The notes: generated from the sequence alone by a model not told the origin. A stretch of 64,000 bases of DNA from Paraglaciecola sp. MB-3u-78 (GCF_002835935.1 NZ_PJCF01000005.1:496001-560000), one strand, 5' to 3'; numbered from the stretch's first letter, positions 17,254-27,241 are shown. Program-made: numbers and translations.

Positions 17254-17632
17254 ACATCATCTTCCAACTATCGTCGCTGAGGATGCGTATTTTTGATGGT
17301 TGGGTGGGGCTTTCAAATATTTGAGCGAAAAACGGACACACGGAAAATTGTCTGGTAGTCTGGAATTAGGTCGGTTTTCGACCCAAAGCGGACGTTAATG
17401 TCTTTGTGAAACAGTCAAAATATAATGCAGATGTGCGAAAAAATTCATCAAAATCGGATAGAGAAAGCGGCTGCACACATGCATTGGTGCATCTTGTTTT
17501 TTTCATAATATGCTGTATCAAGGATAGGAAAAGAACCAATGAAAGTCTCTGCTGTGTATGATTTAGTTAGTCACAGAGCTTCCTCAGGAGTTCAACCATT
17601 TTAATAAGTTAAGTTCAAAAGGACGTTGCTCG

Positions 17633-19339
17633 GTGAAAATTAGAAGTTTAAAGATCAGGAACTTTCGTGGGGTAAAACAGCTCGATTGGAGCCTACCAGC
17701 AGGCGATATCTTCTGCCTTATAGGAAAAGGCGACTCCTCCAAATCAACCATCTTGGAAGCAATCCGGTATGCGTTCTTTCCCCAATGGAATCCCACGTTC
17801 AGCGACTCGGACTTCTATCAATGTAAAGTTGAGAACTCTATTGTCATTGAAGTCACAATTGGCGACTTGGTTGAAGAGTTTTGCTCACTCAACAAGTATG
17901 GCAACTACCTCCGAGGATGGGACCCAGCAGCATTGAAGCTAACAGATGAACCGGATGACCATCTGGAGAACGTTTTGACTGTGCGACTCACGGTTGATAA
18001 GGATTTGGAGCCGAAGTGGGTCGTGGTCTGCGACCGCACTCCCGATGGTGTTCCGTTCAAGCAAGGCGACAGAAGTAAAGTCAGTGTGGGGTTGATCGGT
18101 GCGTACAGCGAGAGGCAACTCTCGTGGGCGACTGGAACTGCGCTAGCCAAGTTGACTGAAGCGCAGAGCCTGAATGAACTTTTGGCGAATGCTTCTAGAA
18201 CGGCCAGAAGTTCACTGGATGCTAACCGGCCTGTCAGCCTCAAAAACTTTGATGCTGCGGCTGTAAAGTCGCAGGAAATAGCAAAGCTGCTAGGTGTCCC
18301 AGTGAAGGATGCGTACAAGGCCCACCTTGATCTGACATCCATAAATCTGAAGGTGGGCGGTCTAACCTTGCATGAAGGCGACATGCCGTTGCGTCAATTG
18401 GGTCTTGGATCGAGGCGAATGTTGCTATGTGGTATTCAAAAAGTTGGCCTCGAAGAAGGTCATATCACGTTGTTCGATGAAGTGGAGTTCGGCTTGGAGC
18501 CGCACCGGATCTCCCGACTTATCAAACACGTTAGAGAAGACAAGCGGGGGCAATACTTCCTCACGACCCACTCGCCCATCGTGCTGCGCGAACTTACAGT
18601 AAACGAGCTCCACATCGTTCACAACAATGATGGGGTAGTTCAGATGATTTCTGCTGCCAAAGAGAGCCTTGACGAACATGAGGTGCAGGGGAAAATTCGG
18701 TCAAGCACAGATGCATTTTTGGCAAAGAAGGTTGTCGTGTGCGAAGGCGCTACAGAGGTTGGCTTCCTGAGAGGCTTTGACGACTATCAGGTAGAAAATA
18801 AGAAAGATCCGTTTTCCTTTCATGGCGTGGCAATCTTGAATGCAGGTGGCGGAAGCAAGGTGAAGGGGCTAGCGAAGGCTTTTAAGTCGCTCTGCTATGA
18901 TGTATCGGTACTTGCTGATGCAGATGCTGAAGACCAATTTTCTGCTGCTGACGTTGCCGAGCTGGATGGGCTGGGGGTTCCAGTCCATGTTTGGAGCGAC
19001 AAGCTTTCATTGGAAGAGCGGGCCTTCCAAGATCTGCCGTGGCCCAACGTATTGGCCAGTGTGAAGCTCGCTCAAGATGAGTTGGGTTTTTCTGCGCACG
19101 ACCAAGTACGATCCAAGTTCCTTGAAGAGCTAGACAAGAATATTGACACATGGATGGACAGCCCCAAACTACGAACTGCCATCGGTGTTGCTGCGAAGAA
19201 GGCCGGTTGGTTCAAAGACACAACCAGAGGCGATCTATGGTTTAAGGCCGTAAGCCCGGCGTTTCAAGATGAAGCTTTCTGCAAGAGGAATCTGGCTCTT
19301 GAACTCGTCAAGCTTTGGACATGGGCAGAGCATGTCTGA
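17633..19339 (+). CDS. gajA: GajA-like OLD-family ATPase/TOPRIM nuclease (Gabija-like defence)
   Basis: 568 residues, close to the 578 of the founding GajA. The N-terminal ABC-type ATPase has a Walker A region GKGDSSKST (residues 31-39, serine in place of the usual glycine before lysine), signature QLGLGSRR (255-262), Walker B ITLFDEVEFGLEP (278-290) and TTHSP (311-315). The C-terminal TOPRIM domain follows with VVVCEGATE (E371) and LADADAED (D429, D431). In Gabija, GajA is a nuclease that attacks phage DNA. The start is GTG at 17633; AAGGA lies 11 bases upstream. The helicase gene overlaps its end. Base composition looks more GC-rich than the neighbours, suggesting transfer. A 21-codon frame (17539-17604) precedes it. 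Alternative: another OLD/UvrD pair outside strict Gabija. Confidence 0.75.
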   Translation: MKIRSLKIRNFRGVKQLDWSLPAGDIFCLIGKGDSSKSTILEAIRYAFFPQWNPTFSDSDFYQCKVENSIVIEVTIGDLVEEFCSLNKYGNYLRGWDPAALKLTDEPDDHLENVLTVRLTVDKDLEPKWVVVCDRTPDGVPFKQGDRSKVSVGLIGAYSERQLSWATGTALAKLTEAQSLNELLANASRTARSSLDANRPVSLKNFDAAAVKSQEIAKLLGVPVKDAYKAHLDLTSINLKVGGLTLHEGDMPLRQLGLGSRRMLLCGIQKVGLEEGHITLFDEVEFGLEPHRISRLIKHVREDKRGQYFLTTHSPIVLRELTVNELHIVHNNDGVVQMISAAKESLDEHEVQGKIRSSTDAFLAKKVVVCEGATEVGFLRGFDDYQVENKKDPFSFHGVAILNAGGGSKVKGLAKAFKSLCYDVSVLADADAEDQFSAADVAELDGLGVPVHVWSDKLSLEERAFQDLPWPNVLASVKLAQDELGFSAHDQVRSKFLEELDKNIDTWMDSPKLRTAIGVAAKKAGWFKDTTRGDLWFKAVSPAFQDEAFCKRNLALELVKLWTWAEHV

Positions 19340-20765
19340 AGTACTGGCAATCAAGCTCAACGAATGCACAACTAAAGGGTATGTGATCGCACCCGCCGGG
19401 TATGGGAAAACGCATCTTATAGCATTGGCAGTAAGGGCTTCTGTAGGCCGGCAACTGATTTTGACCCACACATTTGCGGGCGTAAACTCGATTAAGACCA
19501 AGATGGCCGCACTTGGTGTTCCTGCCTCCAAATATCAGGTGGACACGATTGCAAGCTGGTCGCTGCGCCTCTGCTTGGCATATCCCAAGACTTCGACATG
19601 GAAGACAGAAAACCCGACCAGCAAGCAGTGGAACAAGCTCTATGAATGTTGTGCTGGTTTGCTGATAAAGAGGTTTATTCGTCGTGTCGTCGCTGCTTCT
19701 TATGTCGGCGTGTACGTAGATGAGTATCAGGACTGCTCCGATCTTCAACACTTGTTGGTCTGCGCCTTGGCCGAGTTCTTGCCAAGCCGAATCTTAGGTG
19801 ATCCCATGCAGGCCATATTTAACTTTGGCGAAGGCAAGCCTGTAGATTGGGACGAGAGTGTCTACCCCCTTTTCGATTGCTTGGGAAAGTTGGAAATCCC
19901 ATGGCGCTGGGAAAATGCGGGTGAACCAAAACTTGGTGCTTGGTTGAAGGAAGCTCGAAAGAAGATAGAGTTGGGTCAGAAAATCGACCTGTCTGTCAAT
20001 CGTCCACCTTGCGTGGTTCGAGTATACACCGAACCGGTATATTTGGCATCAAACAAGTACTCTTCGCTCTGCAATCTGCTTGGTCATGACGACAGCGTAA
20101 TTGCTCTCCATGACGGGGCTCAGAAGTCCAAAAACAAGACTCACCAATTAGCACGGACCATGGCTGGCCGGTTTTCTTCAATTGAAGAAGTTGAAGGCAA
20201 AGATCTTCACTTGTTTTTTAAGAAATTCGGAGCCGCTAAGACAGTCCAAGCAAGCTTTCTTCTCGCATTGGACTTTGCCAAGAAATGCTTTACTGGCGTG
20301 AACAAGACACTGACTGCGGCTACCAAGAGGGGGGATGTGGCAAAGCAAACTAAAAGGACCAAGTATCCAGGGGTTTTGCATTCAGTGAATGCTTACCTGG
20401 AACAACCAACAAGCTTCCACCTTAAGTCATTTTTCTTGGAGTTGAAGTCCAACCCAGAGACATCGGCTTATCGTCGTGACCTGCTGTATCGCTTCCTCAA
20501 CGTATTGAAGATCCACATCGACGGCGAGGGGGTAGATCTTACCGAGGCAGCAAACCTGTATCAGCGCGAGATGAGGCATAATGGACGGCCGATCAGCCAC
20601 CGAAAGCTCATTAGGACAACGTTGCTAGTCAAGGGACTGGAATACGACCATGCGGTTATTCTCGATGCAGACACACTTGATGCTAAGGATTTGTATGTCG
20701 CTATGACTCGTGGGTCAAAGTCCCTTACCATTATTGGAGCAGGCAGATACTTGCCGGGGAAGTAA
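19332..20765 (+). CDS. gajB: GajB-like UvrD/Rep superfamily 1 helicase
   Basis: 477 residues from ATG at 19332, overlapping the gajA-like gene by eight bases; a frame extension to 19269 lies inside gajA and is unlikely. SF1 motifs in order: Walker A APAGYGKTH (20-28), VYVDEYQDCSDLQ (127-139), GDPMQAIFNF (156-165), LLVKGLEYDHAVILDAD (motif V) and LYVAMTRGSKSLTII (motif VI, near the end). Size, order and overlap match gajB of Gabija systems, where it acts with the GajA complex on phage DNA. The tight overlap implies co-translation. No third gene follows: the next sequence is repeat copy B. Confidence 0.75.
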   Translation: MSEVLAIKLNECTTKGYVIAPAGYGKTHLIALAVRASVGRQLILTHTFAGVNSIKTKMAALGVPASKYQVDTIASWSLRLCLAYPKTSTWKTENPTSKQWNKLYECCAGLLIKRFIRRVVAASYVGVYVDEYQDCSDLQHLLVCALAEFLPSRILGDPMQAIFNFGEGKPVDWDESVYPLFDCLGKLEIPWRWENAGEPKLGAWLKEARKKIELGQKIDLSVNRPPCVVRVYTEPVYLASNKYSSLCNLLGHDDSVIALHDGAQKSKNKTHQLARTMAGRFSSIEEVEGKDLHLFFKKFGAAKTVQASFLLALDFAKKCFTGVNKTLTAATKRGDVAKQTKRTKYPGVLHSVNAYLEQPTSFHLKSFFLELKSNPETSAYRRDLLYRFLNVLKIHIDGEGVDLTEAANLYQREMRHNGRPISHRKLIRTTLLVKGLEYDHAVILDADTLDAKDLYVAMTRGSKSLTIIGAGRYLPGK

Positions 20766-20911
20766 TGAGTGATGGTAAGCCATTGGCTATTACTAAATAG
20801 AAAAGAACCATTACTCTTATATGAGCCTATTGTCCGTAGGACAATTTAGTCCGCTTTGGGCGTAAAGCAGTTGTGCAACTAAACCCGCTTTTGGCCGTTA
20901 CTTGAATTATT

Positions 20912-21132
20912 CAAAATATCAGCACCCATCCTAAAAAGGCAAATTATTAGACCTTGTCGATATCAGCTCCAGTGGCTCCACCACTGCTTTCCCCGCCGTT
21001 AAAGTTTCAGCATAAAAAAGGCTTATTTTAGGGGTGAAACTGGATTCTTTAGAAGCACGGCTTCGCCCAGTTGAATATCTCGACAAGGACGTCGAGATTG
21101 GATTCCGATCATCATGGAGGTGTGATTGACTA
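20912..21132 (+). repeat. Repeat copy B (L and R modules, direct)
   Basis: L spans about 20912-21030 and R spans 21031-21132. Visible structures are CAGTGG-CTCCA-CCACTG, GTTTCA...TGAAAC flanking the L/R junction, GAAGC-ACG-GCTTC, and the perfect ATCTCGAC-AAGGAC-GTCGAGAT hairpin at 21077-21098. R is 102 bases, the same length as in copy C, and nearly identical. The IS1634-type element starts 15 bases after it. Confidence 0.8.
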
Positions 21133-21160
21133 AATATAAGGCCGATCTTCCGCACCACTT

Positions 21161-21448
21161 TTAATAATAAATATGCTGGTATTCACTGCCCAGACAATCA
21201 ATGATTATTTTTTGTCGTTCTTTTAGGTTTACCACTAACTCTTTCCCCTCAATATACAAGAGGGTCACCCCTTGAAAACACTGAAATACCCAACGGGCGG
21301 TGGGGTTTTGACTGGGTTTCTTCTTCATGTCTGGGAAGTAACGGTTTTGGACTTTTAACTGTTTACGTATTTGATGTTCTAACGAAGCGTAAACCATTAA
21401 GCAGCTGGTCATCACCATCAGTAGTGCTTCAATACGCTCTGGTTTTTT
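21161..21448 (-). pseudogene. IS1634-type transposase, 3' part (C-terminal exon)
   Basis: The frame from 21448 to the stop at 21161-21163 reads KKPERIEALLMVMTSCLMVY..., the C-terminal region of IS1634-family DDE transposases. Joining it in frame to the 5' part at 23543 restores SAIYLKKPERIEALL without gain or loss of a base. It is separated from the rest by the intron and cannot be translated as part of a full transposase unless the intron is lost. Confidence 0.85.
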
Positions 21449-23542
21449 GTTTGCCCAGCGAAGCTGGCAAACCCGTCAGGTTGAAAGAAACCTGAATCAC
21501 CCCGATTGAGGGGAAGATAATCCGAATGGTAAGTGCGTCACTGGCTAACGGTGGGGTGTGAAGGAAGCCATAGGAAGTTAGCGATACACAGCGTAAGCGA
21601 ACCTGTTTCGGCGTGGTGGGTGGGTAAGCGTGCAAAATAGCGCAACGCCCAATACTCAATCAGACCCATTACGTGTTTGAGGGTGGAATAGCTAATAGGG
21701 AGCCAGTGCAGTAACTGGGGAAGCCTGACATCATTTCCAGTGTAACTGGAAGTTTGTATCCAAGAAGTGATTCAAGGTACAGATTGGTGGGAGGTGGCAG
21801 ATGAACCCGTAGTAGTGAGTAAGGTCAGGCCTGTGAAAGCCAGTAATGGTGTGGAGGATAAAACCAGACCGACTGTTGGCAGTGTGTTCAACAGAGCAGG
21901 CAATACTCAAAAGGTGTTGTCTGTTGCGAAGGGGGGAAGTGTACTATAAGTGTCTGTTGTTCTTTTTTTTTGAAGTGTTGTGGACTCATAAGTGTGCCGA
22001 CGGGCACAGACATCTTGCTAATGGTTGCTTAGGAATAAGTGGACTGTGGTGAAGAGCCGAGTATTGGATTAGCTTGTTAACGCTCAAGTAGATTGCCCCG
22101 ATTAAGGGGCTAGCACGTTTGAGAAACAAGTGAAGTTGTCAGCCACAATGATGATAAAGCCAAGACAACGACCACAAGTTAAAGGTGAGGGTGGAAATGT
22201 TCTACAGTCTTTATGGTCGATTGTTACATGCGCAAGCATTAGAAGCGGCTTATAAACAAGTGGCAAGGGCGAAAGGTGCGGCCGGAATAGATGGGCAGAG
22301 CCTAAGCGATTTTGCAGCTGACTTGCAGAGCAATCTTCATATTTTACTGCTCGAACTGAAAGGTAAAACCTACCAAGCGCAGCCTGTACGTCGGGTAGAA
22401 ATACCCAAAGAAGATGGCAGTATGCGATTGCTTGGGATACCGACAGTGCGAGACCGCATCGTCCAACAAGCGTTATTAACGATATTGCAGCCCATCTTCG
22501 ATAAGGATTTTCATCCATCTAGCTATGGATATCGCCCGAAGCGAAGTTGCCATGATGCGATTAACAAGGCCACATTGTTTATAAGGCAATATGGTCGGCG
22601 TTGGGTCGTGGATATGGACTTGTCAAAGTGCTTTGACCGTTTATCCCATGAGTTAATACTCAAAGGCGTTAAGTGCAAAGTCACAGATGGCAGTGTGCTG
22701 AAATTAATCCAACAGTTTTTATCCAGTGGTGTGATGGAAGGTAACGAAGTGATACCGACTATCAAAGGCAGTCCGCAAGGCGGGGTAATCAGTCCGTTGT
22801 TATCGAACATTTACCTTGATGCATTCGACCAAGAAATGAAACGCAGAGGGCACCGAATAGTGCGTTATGCGGATGATATTTTAGTGTTATGCATCAGCCG
22901 AGTAGGCGCAGAGCATGCCTTGAACATTGCCACGACTATTTTAGAGGATGATTTACAACTTGTTGTGAATAAGACCAAAACCCATATCACGCACAGTGAT
23001 GATGGTGTTAAGTTCCTCGGAGTCGAAATTGGGACACAATATACCCGAATTCAACCTAAGAAACTGGTTAACTTCAAGCAGCGAGTGAAGCAGCTCACTA
23101 AGCGTAATACAGGGAAACCGCTGATAGATATCATTAAACGGTTAACCCCTGTGCTAAGAGGGTTCGCACATTATTTTAAGATAGCCAATTGCAAGCGAGA
23201 GTTTGTGAGCTTGATGAAATGGATAAGAAGACGCATGCGCGCTATTCAATTGAAGTTGTGGAAACGCCCAGCTCGTCTTCATAGACGACTAAGGCAACTT
23301 GGCTTCAAAGGAAAGTGTGTCTTCATAAAAATGGCGTCATGGCGCAATGCGAATTGTCCAATGGCGACTATTGCCATGAAGAATAGCTGGTTCGATGAAA
23401 TAGGGCTTTATCACATTGATAGGGTATTCTATGACTAACTTGTTATCACCCTTGGTGGTTTTATAGTACGCATGAGCCGTATACGAGGCCCGTACGTACG
23501 GTTCTGTGAGAGGGATGAGGCATAAGCCTCACCCTACTCGAT
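21449..23542 (+). mobile_element. Complete group II intron (2094 bases) in antisense to the transposase
   Basis: The boundaries are set by two independent facts. The 3' end CCTACTCGAT follows domains V (GAGCCGTATACGAGG...GGTTC) and VI. Removing 21449-23542 restores the interrupted IS1634 transposase exactly. The 5' end is GTTTGCCC, not the common GTGCG start, and forms a stem with GGCAAAC downstream. The intron is on the plus strand while its host gene is on the minus strand, so it cannot be removed from the transposase mRNA by splicing. It encodes a full-length reverse transcriptase/maturase. Confidence 0.9.
22197..23438 (+). CDS. ltrA: Group II intron reverse transcriptase/maturase
   Basis: 413 residues from ATG at 22197, preceded by a GGTGAGGGTGG ribosome-site-like stretch; GTG at 22185 is the alternative. 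RT motifs are in order: RRVEIPKEDGSMRLLGIPT, SSYGYRPKRSCHDA, VVDMDLSKCFDRL, KGSPQGGVISPLLSNIYLD and the catalytic YADD (residues 224-227). The thumb/maturase X region follows (LKLWKRPARLHRRLRQLGFKG) and the protein ends with NSWFDEIGLYHI. No HNH endonuclease domain is visible after it. All catalytic residues are intact, so the protein should support splicing and retrohoming. Confidence 0.9.
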   Translation: MFYSLYGRLLHAQALEAAYKQVARAKGAAGIDGQSLSDFAADLQSNLHILLLELKGKTYQAQPVRRVEIPKEDGSMRLLGIPTVRDRIVQQALLTILQPIFDKDFHPSSYGYRPKRSCHDAINKATLFIRQYGRRWVVDMDLSKCFDRLSHELILKGVKCKVTDGSVLKLIQQFLSSGVMEGNEVIPTIKGSPQGGVISPLLSNIYLDAFDQEMKRRGHRIVRYADDILVLCISRVGAEHALNIATTILEDDLQLVVNKTKTHITHSDDGVKFLGVEIGTQYTRIQPKKLVNFKQRVKQLTKRNTGKPLIDIIKRLTPVLRGFAHYFKIANCKREFVSLMKWIRRRMRAIQLKLWKRPARLHRRLRQLGFKGKCVFIKMASWRNANCPMATIAMKNSWFDEIGLYHIDRVFYD

Positions 23543-24856
23543 AAGGTAAATAGCACTGGTTAAAAAGTCGGGGCTCTTTAAGAATCGAAAGCCTTTTTCT
23601 ACGGACTGCTGGGATTTGTAGGTACTGAGTATCTTTTCCATGCTTAAATCATCCGCTAAATCATTACTAGCGATGATAAATAAGCCCAGCTGCTTCAACG
23701 CATCCTGTCGTTTTGCAAGACCAGTATAGAGGCTCCCTGTGATGTGATAATACTCACGTTTAGGCTGTTTGTCCTGGGAAGGGCGCCCTGCACCCGCGTA
23801 AACAGGCACCTTGTTGATCTGGCTGTCGACCATCAGATAAGGCTGTTTGACTTCCCACTGCGCTAAAGCTTGTTTGGCATCCTCTTGGCATGCAAACTCC
23901 TGTTGACCCAATTTCTTGAAGGACTTACGGCCTTGTTCAAACTGTTTGAGCATCCGCTTATCCAGATTATGGCCTTCACGTTTTCTGGCTTGCTCACTGC
24001 ATACCAGCAACCATTTTTGCGCCACATCACCATAGCTCGTTTCGTGCCACACGCCTTGATAACCGTCGCTTATATCAACAAAGTCCAGTTGATGGGCTTG
24101 AGCGATTAAACTTTTCGCCTCGTTCAATGTTTGAGGAACACGGGTAATAAACAACTGATTGATTGCATCAAGATGAACAATACTTTCTTTGACATACAGC
24201 GCCGCATCGGCCACCAGATAGCGGCTCGCTTGTGCGGCTTTTAAGCTTTGGATATGAGACTTAACAATTTTTTTGAAACCTTCCATATCATTAGTGTTGC
24301 CGCTGGACGGCTTCATATATACCGGAATGCCCGACTGGTTTTCGCAAATAAGATTTAAGATCACCTGATTGAGCTCAGGTCGATGCTCTCTGGAGTAGCC
24401 TTTGGCGACCTGGATGCAGTTGAACTCATCCTCTGCTGGCCTACCTTGGCCGTCATAATGGAAACTCGTGGAGTCGAGATGAACAGAGTCACAAGGCAAG
24501 TCTAGGTGTTTAACTACGGCTTCACCAAGGGTTTGATAAAGGGCTGAAACGCCTTTTTCATACAGCGCATCCAGACAGCGACCTAGGGCATCATCGTTGA
24601 TATGCTCAGGCTCGATCCCGGGTGCAATCAGTCGCTCAAGAGGTTTGTCCTCGAAATATTCGCTGTACATATGCAGGGTACGGCCAGTAAAGCCCAGGCC
24701 ATTGATAATCATGGCGACAAAGAGCTGTCCAAAGCTGATATTTCTCTTGTCTGAGACGCCAAGAGCTTGATCAATAATTTGGGCTAAGCGGATTTCTTTG
24801 CAAAAACCGGCAACCAGACCGTGGTGTTCTAATGTTTTAGTAAAAGGTGAGGACAT
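23543..24856 (-). pseudogene. IS1634-type transposase, 5' part (N-terminal exon)
   Basis: From ATG at 24856 (MSSPFTKTLEHHGLVAGFCK, the usual IS1634 family start) through DSVHLDSTSFHYDG and YLVADAALY, DDE core motifs, to SVEKGFRFLKSPDFLTSAIYL at 23543, where the intron breaks the frame. Reading on into the intron stops after two residues. A longer frame to 24889 is not preferred. About 438 residues remain but the C-terminal 95 are separated, so the transposase is inactive. Confidence 0.85.
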
Positions 24857-25196
24857 AATTCTAGCTCTCAAAAGAGAGTAATAGATCAAGATCTGAGATC
24901 TACGTCAAGTTTTTTTTCATTATTCTTTAAATCGTCTGTTTATTGACCAAAATTAATGGTTAATTTAAGTGCGGAACGACAGTTAAATTGACTGCACACC
25001 AACTAATTCTAAATAGGTGTAAAAATATTGAAAGCGGATGTCCTGTTTAGTTAACCTTGAATCAAATCCATATCTGCAGTAGAAACAGGCTTTATTTCTA
25101 TCTCTGGCTTTTGTCATTTCGTCGCTTATCTCTTGTTAAGCCATTACGAATCAAATAGCTTGCTACTTTGCCATTATCAAAGACAAAGAAGTATTC

Positions 25197-26420
25197 ATGA
25201 GACTTAGTTCTATTTTAAAATGCTTAGCCTGTTCCACTTTGATTTTGATCTCCCAAAGTTATGCCAAGCAGCAAAAGTTGTTACCTGATGATGGTAAAGC
25301 AGAAGACCATTTTGGCTTTAGTGTCGCGATAGATGGCACAACTGCATTAGTCGGTGCGTACAAAGCCGATGCCAAACACATCCAAGATTCGGGGGCAGCC
25401 TACGTTTATTCCCTTGGCTCTGAAGGTTGGGAACAGCAAGCAAAATTAGTCGCCGAACCCGCACATGTTGATGACACACTCGGTGGTAATGTGGCGTTGA
25501 AAAATCACATGGCAATGTTAGGCGTGAGTAGAAGAGACGATAAAGGTGATGATGCTGGTGCAGTGTTTACCTTTGAGCTTGAGGCAAATTCATGGTCGCA
25601 AAGGCAAATTTTAACAGCTATAGATGCCAAACCTGGGGATGCATTTGGTCAAAGCATCGCTCTCTCAGAGCAGTTTCTTGTCATCGGCGCGCCCCACAGC
25701 GATGCACTACGTAAAGACTCAGGATCAGCTTACGTTTTCATACGAGACAAAAATACATGGCGGTTTCAAGCCAAACTAACCGCAAAAGATGGCGCTGCAG
25801 GTGACTTGTTCGGGATCAGTGTAGCGATTGATGGTGATACTGTTCTAGTTGGTGCTGACTTGAATGATGAAAAAGCAGAAAAAGCCGGCGCCGTTTATGT
25901 CTATTTATTTGACGGCAAACAATGGAACTAACAAGCAAAGCTTATGGCTGAAGATGGCGCTAACACTGATATCTTTGGCGTGAGAGTGGCGTTGTTTGGC
26001 GATACAGCATTAATATCAGCCAGAAGAGACGATATAGAAGGCGTTGGCGCCGATGCGGGATCTGCCTATATTTTTGAGCGAAGAAAAGACAAATGGACGC
26101 AAACACAAAAATTAGTCGCACCTGATGGTAAAGCCGATGACAGATTCGCTCGTGGCGTAGCGTTAAACAAAGATACGGCTCTAATCAGTGCCATGCACCA
26201 TGATGCCAATGGCATTAATACAGGAGCTTTGTATGTGTTCAAAAAACAATTAGGTCAATGGCGTTTTACATCGAAAGTAGTGGCTAGTGATGGTGCGTCA
26301 GAAGATAGGTTTGGTTGGAATGTTGCCCTTACAGACAATACTGCGATAATCGCTTCTCCTCATCGCGATGAAAATGGTAATGCATCGGGCGCTGCTTACA
26401 TTCAAGATTTTCCGGATTAA
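25197..26420 (+). pseudogene. Secreted FG-GAP (integrin-like) beta-propeller gene with one nonsense codon
   Basis: A continuous frame of 407 codons interrupted only by TAA at 25929-25931, where homologous repeats have QQAKL (CAA to TAA would explain it). The first part has a signal peptide (LACSTLILISQSYA) and about five propeller units; the second adds three more, so seven or eight blades were present. Each unit has the pattern DxFGxxVAIDGDTxLVGA...GAVYVYxxxxxxW followed by QAKL. Such proteins are exported and usually mediate binding. Translation may stop at the nonsense codon or resume at ATG 25944 without a signal peptide. A terminator follows. Confidence 0.8.
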
Positions 26421-26433
26421 AAATTGTCCTGTG

Positions 26434-26473
26434 AGGTTGACTGGTTCAAGCAGCTTTAGTCAGTCACCTTTTT
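26434..26473 (+). terminator. Terminator after the FG-GAP gene
   Basis: AGGT-GACTG with one bulged T pairs with CAGTCACCT, followed by TTTT. It lies 14 bases after the stop codon at 26420. Confidence 0.6.
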
Positions 26474-26534
26474 GTATCCACCAGTAACAAATATGTCTAG
26501 CTTCAAATATGGAGTGTGTTGCGAATTACATAAT

Positions 26535-26749
26535 CACATGGACACTCATCCTAAGAAGGTAAATTAATCGACCTTGTCGATATCAACTCTGGTGGCAGCC
26601 ACAGCTTTTCCCGCCTTTAAAGTTTCAGCTTAAAAATGCTTGTTTTAGGGGTGAAACTGGATTCTTTAGAAGCACGGCTTCGCCCAGTTGAATATCTCGA
26701 CAAGGACGTCGAGATTGGGTTCCGATCATCATGGAGGTGTGATTGACTA
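26535..26749 (+). repeat. Repeat copy C (L and R modules, direct)
   Basis: L is about 26535-26647 and R is 26648-26749 (102 bases). R differs from copy B at only a few positions and keeps the CTCGAC-AAGGAC-GTCGAG hairpin and the GTGTGATTGACTA end. An S module follows after a 47-base linker, so this is the most complete copy (L-R-S). Confidence 0.8.
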
Positions 26750-26796
26750 AATATAAGGAAGTGCTTCAGCCTCAATTTGCATCCCTGAAAATCACT

Positions 26797-26939
26797 CTAC
26801 TAAATTGAAGTAATAGTCGGCGAGCCTTGAGTCGAGGGTACGGCAAAAGATAAGACAAAAGCATCGGCTTTGCCGACTGTGGGTTTTAGATTGCTTTGCT
26901 GTTAGTTAATGTGGATGTCTTGTTAATCGTGTTAGATGT
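26797..26939 (+). repeat. Repeat copy C, S module
   Basis: Aligns with 17119-17253 on the same strand (CTACTAAATTGAAGTAATA, GGCGAGCCTTGAGTCGAGGG, GCTGTTAGTTAATRTGGATG). Here the hairpin is TCGGC-TTT-GCCGA, perfectly paired. The rest of the 26421-27268 gap holds repeat copy C, the terminator, the parDE promoter and otherwise nothing recognisable. Confidence 0.7.
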
Positions 26940-27212
26940 CGTGTTAATCCATATAAGACAAGAGCCGGAAGTACTACTGGGATTGCTGCTTGTTTAGATC
27001 TCATTAAGTCAGAAGATTTGCTAACAATCTATACTCAGTATACGCCCTGTAAAGATGTGTCTTCTTGGCGAGATAAAAATGAGTATGCAGTGCGTTGTAA
27101 AGGTGGCTAACAAGACCATGCAATCTGACTCCGCAACCTGACACTTTTTGTGCAATACCGCATAAAATGATTTGCTTGGACACCCTTCTTAATAAAGTAT
27201 CAACATCAAAGA

Positions 27213-27241
27213 TTGACAATGATTGTCACTAGCGTTATTTT
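27213..27241 (+). promoter_or_regulatory. parDE promoter overlapping an operator palindrome
   Basis: TTGACA at 27213-27218, a 17-base spacer and TATTTT at 27236-27241 form a sigma-70-like promoter. A perfect inverted repeat TGACAAT-G-ATTGTCA (27214-27228) overlaps the -35 box, well placed for autorepression by ParD. Confidence 0.7.

Larger units (their letters stand above)
21148..24976 (-). mobile_element. IS1634-type element interrupted by a group II intron
   Basis: Ends are TTCCGCAC at 21148-21155 and its complement GTGCGGAA at 24969-24976, each continuing into AT-rich sequence that aligns loosely. Removing the 2094-base intron leaves 1735 bases, normal for the family. No clear target duplication is visible. 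The left end sits 15 bases after repeat copy B; in repeat copy C the sequence past the corresponding point is different, so this marks the insertion site. Confidence 0.75.

Noticed and set aside
17633-20765. PARIS or other OLD-type system
   Set aside because: Partner is a UvrD helicase and the TOPRIM domain is fused to the ATPase, which fits Gabija rather than PARIS (separate TOPRIM effector).
22197-23438. Retron or diversity-generating reverse transcriptase
   Set aside because: The protein has maturase features and the flanks contain domain V/VI and splice ends of a group II intron.
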